Source: Muribaculaceae bacterium
Lineage (GTDB): Bacteria > Bacteroidota > Bacteroidia > Bacteroidales > Muribaculaceae
Direction of reading: 5' to 3'
Length of the DNA stretch: 64,000 bases
NCBI GenBank assembly: GCA_022510425.1
Contig: JAFLTO010000010.1
Location: 1-64,000 of the forward strand
The translations under genes were made by a program, and so were the position numbers. Below, piece after piece: positions 60,552-64,000 of this stretch; within the stretch, counting starts at the first letter, position 1, and every line of letters starts with the position of its first letter. The notes below the pieces were generated by a model. That model did not search any database. It was not told the DNA's origin and was given only the letters and a program-made list of their open reading frames with translations.

Positions 60552-61412
60552 CTAAGTTGCAGTGGGTACCGGAGTGGGAGTAGTACCCGAGGTTCCGGTA
60601 TCAGCAGGTTGAGGATTGGAATCATTTTTGGAATCTGTTGGAGTGTTATCATCATTATCTCCGTCACTCACTTCAGGAGTATTGTAAAACACAGGCCCGT
60701 CTATCGACTCTCCCTGCTGTTTGGTTCTTGTAAGAAGGTTGGTTACATACACCGTAAATATCGGGAACATCATCATTCCTAATGCGGCCAGCAACACCGA
60801 CAATATTCGCCCCACAGGAGTTACAGCCACAATATTAGAGCCGACGGTTGTTGCGTCCATACATGCCCACCAAAGTGCGTCCTGGTAGTCTTTAACCAGA
60901 GGATTCACATGATGTTCAAACACGTAGAAGGCCAAAGAAGCGAAATAGATAGTGAAAATGAGAGTGGCGAGATAAGAGATGAAAAGGCCGGTGGCCTTGT
61001 TATAGGTAAACCAACTCACCACTATAGACATGGCATAACCACCTCTTATCAATGGTATATAATGCAAAGCATAAGTCACCTGGGGTGAGAAGGTCCATCC
61101 ATAAAAGGAGATGATGGAGTTATAAGGTATAGAGACTAAAAAGAATATGAAGCGATTGCGTATATAACGCCATTTGTTGTTTGCGAGGAAAAATTCAACG
61201 AAGAAATCAAACAGGAATACGATACAAATCCAAAACTGGAATTTAATGAACCTGGGTTCAAGATAGAAAGCTTCATTATCGAATGTGTCGATGGAAATCC
61301 TGACCACTAAAAACACAGAAAGAAACAAAATCAGGATATGAAGGAATGCATATACTCCCTTATCCTTTAGGCTTTCTTTTATCTTATGTAGCTGTGTCGT
61401 GTTCGGGTTCAT
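60552..61412 (-). CDS. Six-TM K+-channel-like protein with filter TTVGSN
   Basis: A 286-residue tetrameric-type cation channel (Ion_trans_2 pore). Segments S1 to S4 run to about residue 135; S4 has few charges ('YIPLIRGGYAMSI'). S5 is about 142-166, a pore helix 'DALWWACMDATTVGSN' (about 178-193), and S6 about 200-226. The filter reads T-T-V-G-S-N, where K+ channels usually have T-V-G-Y-G. The C-terminus (about 230-286) is disordered, Asp/Asn then Thr/Pro-rich, with no RCK/TrkA-N domain. It is first in the operon with the urea transporter and MFS. A TAATTTTG box lies at 61460-61453 on the minus strand. Confidence 0.83.
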   Translation of the reverse strand: MNPNTTQLHKIKESLKDKGVYAFLHILILFLSVFLVVRISIDTFDNEAFYLEPRFIKFQFWICIVFLFDFFVEFFLANNKWRYIRNRFIFFLVSIPYNSIISFYGWTFSPQVTYALHYIPLIRGGYAMSIVVSWFTYNKATGLFISYLATLIFTIYFASLAFYVFEHHVNPLVKDYQDALWWACMDATTVGSNIVAVTPVGRILSVLLAALGMMMFPIFTVYVTNLLTRTKQQGESIDGPVFYNTPEVSDGDNDDNTPTDSKNDSNPQPADTGTSGTTPTPVPTAT

Positions 61413-61452
61413 GTTTGCGGGAGTTTAAATGCCGTATACTCCGTGCAATTTT

Positions 61453-61460
61453 CAAAATTA
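61453..61460 (-). promoter_or_regulatory. -7 box of the channel-urea transporter-MFS operon
   Basis: The minus strand reads TAATTTTG, about 40 nt before ATG 61412, with TTGT near the -33 position. Confidence 0.5.
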
Positions 61461-61638
61461 CACCCAATTTGTTAAAATCACAATTTAAAATGAAAAAAAT
61501 AATATCTATACATAGATTTTTAGAATTCCCCCGTGCAGATTCTTTACTAATTATGTATCTGGGAAATGAATGGTTATCAAGAAAAAGGTTTTAACAAATT
61601 TTATTAGACGATTTCGAATTGTAAAAGTCTTATTTATT

Positions 61639-61646
61639 TACCTTTG
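61639..61646 (+). promoter_or_regulatory. -7 box of the DUF3737 gene
   Basis: TACCTTTG (TAnnTTTG) overlaps the track's TTG start at 61644, which makes ATG 61671 the likely start, with a leader of about 20 nt. Confidence 0.6.
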
Positions 61647-61670
61647 CACCCTAAGAAAATATATCTCTAC

Positions 61671-62522
61671 ATGAAAACAATAAAGAATGAAGAATTTGGG
61701 GGCGAGCGTCCGCTTTACGGCTCCCATGACCTTAGACTTGAAAATGTTACCATTCATGCCGGCGAAAGTGCCTTGAAAGAATGTAGCAATATAGAAGCGA
61801 TTGATTGTAGATTTGAAGGTAAATACCCTTTCTGGGAAACAGACAATTTTAAGATAAAGAATTGTTTATTCACAGAGGGTGGGCGTGCTGCAATTTGGTA
61901 TTCTCGTAACATGATTATGGAAGACACCTTGGTGGAAGCACCAAAGATGTTCCGTGAAATGGATAAAATGGAAGTGAGGAATGTCACAATTCCCAACGCT
62001 CTTGAAACCCTTTGGATGTGTAGGAACGTCACTCTCCGCAAGGTACAGCTGGATAAGGCCGATTATCTTTTCATGCACTCTTCCGACATTGATATAGACG
62101 ATTATAAGCAGAACGGCAACTATTCGTTCCAATATTGCAAGAATGTGGTGATTCGCAACGCCACAATCTATAGCAAAGATGCTTTCTGGAATACTGACAA
62201 TGTCACCATCTATGATTCCTATGTCACCGGTGAATATCTGGGGTGGTATTCGAATAACTTACGTCTTGTGAACTGCCGTATCGGCGGTACCCAAGCTTTA
62301 TGCTATGCTAAAGGATTGATCTTGGAAAACTGCACCTTTGATGAGGATGCCGACCTTTGTTTCGAATATTCCGACGTGCATGCCGAGATTAAAGGAAATG
62401 TCACAAGCATCAAAAATCCTACTTCAGGAAAAATAGTTTGTGATAGTGTAGGAGAGATAATACTTGATGAAAATATCAAACAACCGGCCAACTGTGAAAT
62501 CATAGTAAGAAATCAAAAATAG
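61671..62522 (+). CDS. DUF3737 family right-handed beta-helix protein
   Basis: At 283 residues from ATG 61671. It opens 'MKTIKNEEFGGERPLYGSHDLRLENVTI', as in DUF3737, then runs as short repeating coils, each with an Asn/Asp-rich turn ('NIEAIDCRFEGKYPFWETDNFKIKNCLFTEGGRAAIWYSRNMIMEDT'), giving a pectin-lyase-like solenoid. No signal peptide is present, so it is cytosolic. Function is not established for the family. The next gene, a MATE transporter, begins 48 bp later on the same strand. Confidence 0.85.
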   Translation: MKTIKNEEFGGERPLYGSHDLRLENVTIHAGESALKECSNIEAIDCRFEGKYPFWETDNFKIKNCLFTEGGRAAIWYSRNMIMEDTLVEAPKMFREMDKMEVRNVTIPNALETLWMCRNVTLRKVQLDKADYLFMHSSDIDIDDYKQNGNYSFQYCKNVVIRNATIYSKDAFWNTDNVTIYDSYVTGEYLGWYSNNLRLVNCRIGGTQALCYAKGLILENCTFDEDADLCFEYSDVHAEIKGNVTSIKNPTSGKIVCDSVGEIILDENIKQPANCEIIVRNQK

Positions 62523-62570
62523 ACTATATCAAGACAACTAACATAGGGGACACACCACAAAAGTAAAAAA

Positions 62571-64000
62571 TTGAACTTCCTTTTCAAAGAAAAGAGGGAT
62601 TTAGCCACAGTTATACATGGGAAACAGCCTGTGGGGCGAAGGGAACAGCTCCGATTGGCTGTTTCTTTGAGTATTCCGGCTATTGTGGCCCAGATTTCTG
62701 CCATCGTGATGCAATACATAGATGCATCGATGGTGGGAAGTCTTGGTGCGCTTCCTGCAGCTTCAATAGGGTTGGTCACCACTTCCACTTGGATTTTTTT
62801 TGGCTTGGTGTCTGCTTGTTCTGTAGGGTTTTCAGTTCAGGTGGCTCACCTTCTCGGGGCCGGGAACCCTAAGGGAGCCCGGGAGGTTCTTCGGCAGGCT
62901 CTTGTTGCGGCCTTTTTTTATAGTCTGATATTAGCAGCCGTAGGAGTGGCTATCAGTTGGCGTTTACCAGTGTGGCTGGGTGGCGAACCGGCCATCCGTC
63001 ATAATGCCACACTCTATTTCCTGATTACAGTTGCTGCCATGCCACTGTTTCAATATAGCTACCTGAGTGCCGGAATGTTGAGAAGCAGCGGTAATCTCGT
63101 TTTCCCGGGTATTATCGGTACAATCATGTGTGTGCTGGATGTGGTTTTTAATTTTTTTCTTATTTTTCCCACTCGGGAGATACATGTGTTTGGTCACTCA
63201 GTCACTATGCCCGGCTTTGGCTTCGGAGTATGGGGGGCTGCTTTGGGAACATCATTGGCTGAAGGGGTCGGAGCTGTCATAATGCTTTGTAAATTGATTT
63301 TCTTTTCCAAAGAGATGAGGCTCACAAGCGAGAAAGGTAGTTTCGGCTTAAAACGTGGATGCATGAAGCGTGCCTTCCATATAGGATTTCCGTTAGGCAT
63401 TGAAAGATTCTTGACCTCAGGTGCACAAGTCATGATAACTATAATAGTTGCCCCCCTGGGGGCAGCTTCCATAGCCGCGAATGCCTTTGCTGTCATTGCA
63501 GAGAGTATCTGCTATATGCCCGGGTATGGGATAGGAGACGCCACTACCACTCTTGTGGGACAAAGCATAGGAGCCGGCAGGCAGAAACTCACTCGTCAGT
63601 TTGCATGGACCTCAACATGGCTCGGTATGGGAGTTATGACAGCTTTGGGAGCCTTGATGTATGGTATAGCACCATGGATGATGGAGATCATGACCTCAGA
63701 CCATGAAATTATACACTTGGGGGTGGTTGCTCTACGTACCGAAGCATGGGCCGAACCCATGTATGCAGCTTCGATAGTGGCTTATGGAGCTTTTGTAGGA
63801 GCGGGCGACACCTTGATTCCCAGCTTTATGAACCTTGGAAGCATGTGGGGCGTTAGAGTAGTATTAGCGGCTCTCCTGGCTCCTGTGTATGGTTTGCATG
63901 GAGTGTGGATAGCAATGGCAATAGAACTCACTTTCCGAGGTATAATTTTCCTTATCCGTCTGAAAAGTGGAGCATGGATGCTACGTATTAACAAATTAAA
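62571..64000 (+). CDS. MATE family efflux transporter, cut by the window edge
   Basis: This gene is absent from the ORF track because no stop is reached. The frame opens after TAG 62544-62546 and the likely start is TTG 62571 ('LNFLFKEKRDLATVIHGKQP'), since no in-frame ATG occurs before TM1. The 476 visible residues show the MATE pattern: 'LSIPAIVAQISAIVMQYIDASMVGSLGA', 'FGLVSACSVGFSVQVAHLLGAGN', 'FRSSGN'-like 'GMLRSSGNLVFPGI', a central loop, then the second bundle with 'GFPLGIERFLTSGAQ' and 'VGQSIGAG'. It exports drugs or metabolites with Na+ or H+ exchange; the substrate is unknown. The C-terminus lies outside the window. Confidence 0.88.
   Translation, partial: MNFLFKEKRDLATVIHGKQPVGRREQLRLAVSLSIPAIVAQISAIVMQYIDASMVGSLGALPAASIGLVTTSTWIFFGLVSACSVGFSVQVAHLLGAGNPKGAREVLRQALVAAFFYSLILAAVGVAISWRLPVWLGGEPAIRHNATLYFLITVAAMPLFQYSYLSAGMLRSSGNLVFPGIIGTIMCVLDVVFNFFLIFPTREIHVFGHSVTMPGFGFGVWGAALGTSLAEGVGAVIMLCKLIFFSKEMRLTSEKGSFGLKRGCMKRAFHIGFPLGIERFLTSGAQVMITIIVAPLGAASIAANAFAVIAESICYMPGYGIGDATTTLVGQSIGAGRQKLTRQFAWTSTWLGMGVMTALGALMYGIAPWMMEIMTSDHEIIHLGVVALRTEAWAEPMYAASIVAYGAFVGAGDTLIPSFMNLGSMWGVRVVLAALLAPVYGLHGVWIAMAIELTFRGIIFLIRLKSGAWMLRINKL

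Noticed and set aside
61346-61594. 82-residue + strand ORF
   Set aside because: It overlaps the channel gene's start and promoter on the other strand; no coding character.

Overview
The window looks like a chromosomal segment of a gut Bacteroidales bacterium, and I infer the Muribaculaceae or a close relative. Several things point this way. Many genes are preceded by the Bacteroidetes sigma-ABfr promoter pattern TTTG-N19-21-TAnnTTTG rather than a Shine-Dalgarno sequence. The gene order yceD-rpmF-fabH-era-der is shared by this order. The families present are also typical (PorT-like barrels, Wzi, EpsG, DUF1573, Rpn/PD-(D/E)XK 'transposase', NhaD). The species is not identifiable from the sequence alone.

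Layout. 1-3000 is an accessory, decayed stretch: a terminase-like remnant, a 35-bp direct repeat, C-rich low-complexity tracts, a complete Rpn-family nuclease gene and a duplicated hairpin repeat. 3025-13781 holds two adjacent efflux systems on the + strand: an RND tripartite pump (adaptor, permease, NodT-type outer membrane factor), then TolC, HlyD and two ABC-2 type permeases with no ATPase. 14006-28170 is mostly housekeeping: a small acidic lipoprotein, a membrane-anchored coiled-coil protein, pheT, then on the - strand der, era, fabH, rpmF and yceD, a tRNA-Arg(CCT), cytidine deaminase, NhaD, PriA and two small outer-membrane barrels. 28282-39842 contains a SufT-like protein, LpxH, a compact intergenic mini-locus (small membrane protein, palindrome and a predicted small RNA), a legB/cytidylyltransferase/acyltransferase operon, DUF1573, and a + strand run of meaB, an acyl-CoA synthetase, prfB, a GT8 glycosyltransferase and a TupA-like ATP-grasp protein.

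39865-57930 is a polysaccharide (capsule/exopolysaccharide) region. It carries wzi, wza, wzc, an EpsG-type polymerase, a Wzx flippase, three acyltransferases of the left-handed beta-helix family, three glycosyltransferases, a secreted glycosidase-like protein, a lipoprotein esterase and UDP-glucuronate epimerase. Genes point both ways, so there must be several promoters, and no UpxY/UpxZ antiterminator pair is visible. Fructose-bisphosphate aldolase sits inside it. 58054-61412 is an operon for an ion channel with an altered selectivity filter, a urea transporter and an MFS carrier. The window ends with a DUF3737 beta-helix protein and a MATE transporter that runs off the edge and is absent from the ORF track.

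The clearest candidates for something undescribed are the 29.42-29.80 kb mini-locus (divergent promoters around an 18-bp palindrome, a 34-residue membrane peptide, and a roughly 100-nt terminator-ended RNA), the dyad over the capsule export promoter, the channel/urea transporter operon, and the release factor 2 gene in which the programmed frameshift site appears to have been repaired. All functional calls rest on reading motifs by eye; no database search was run.
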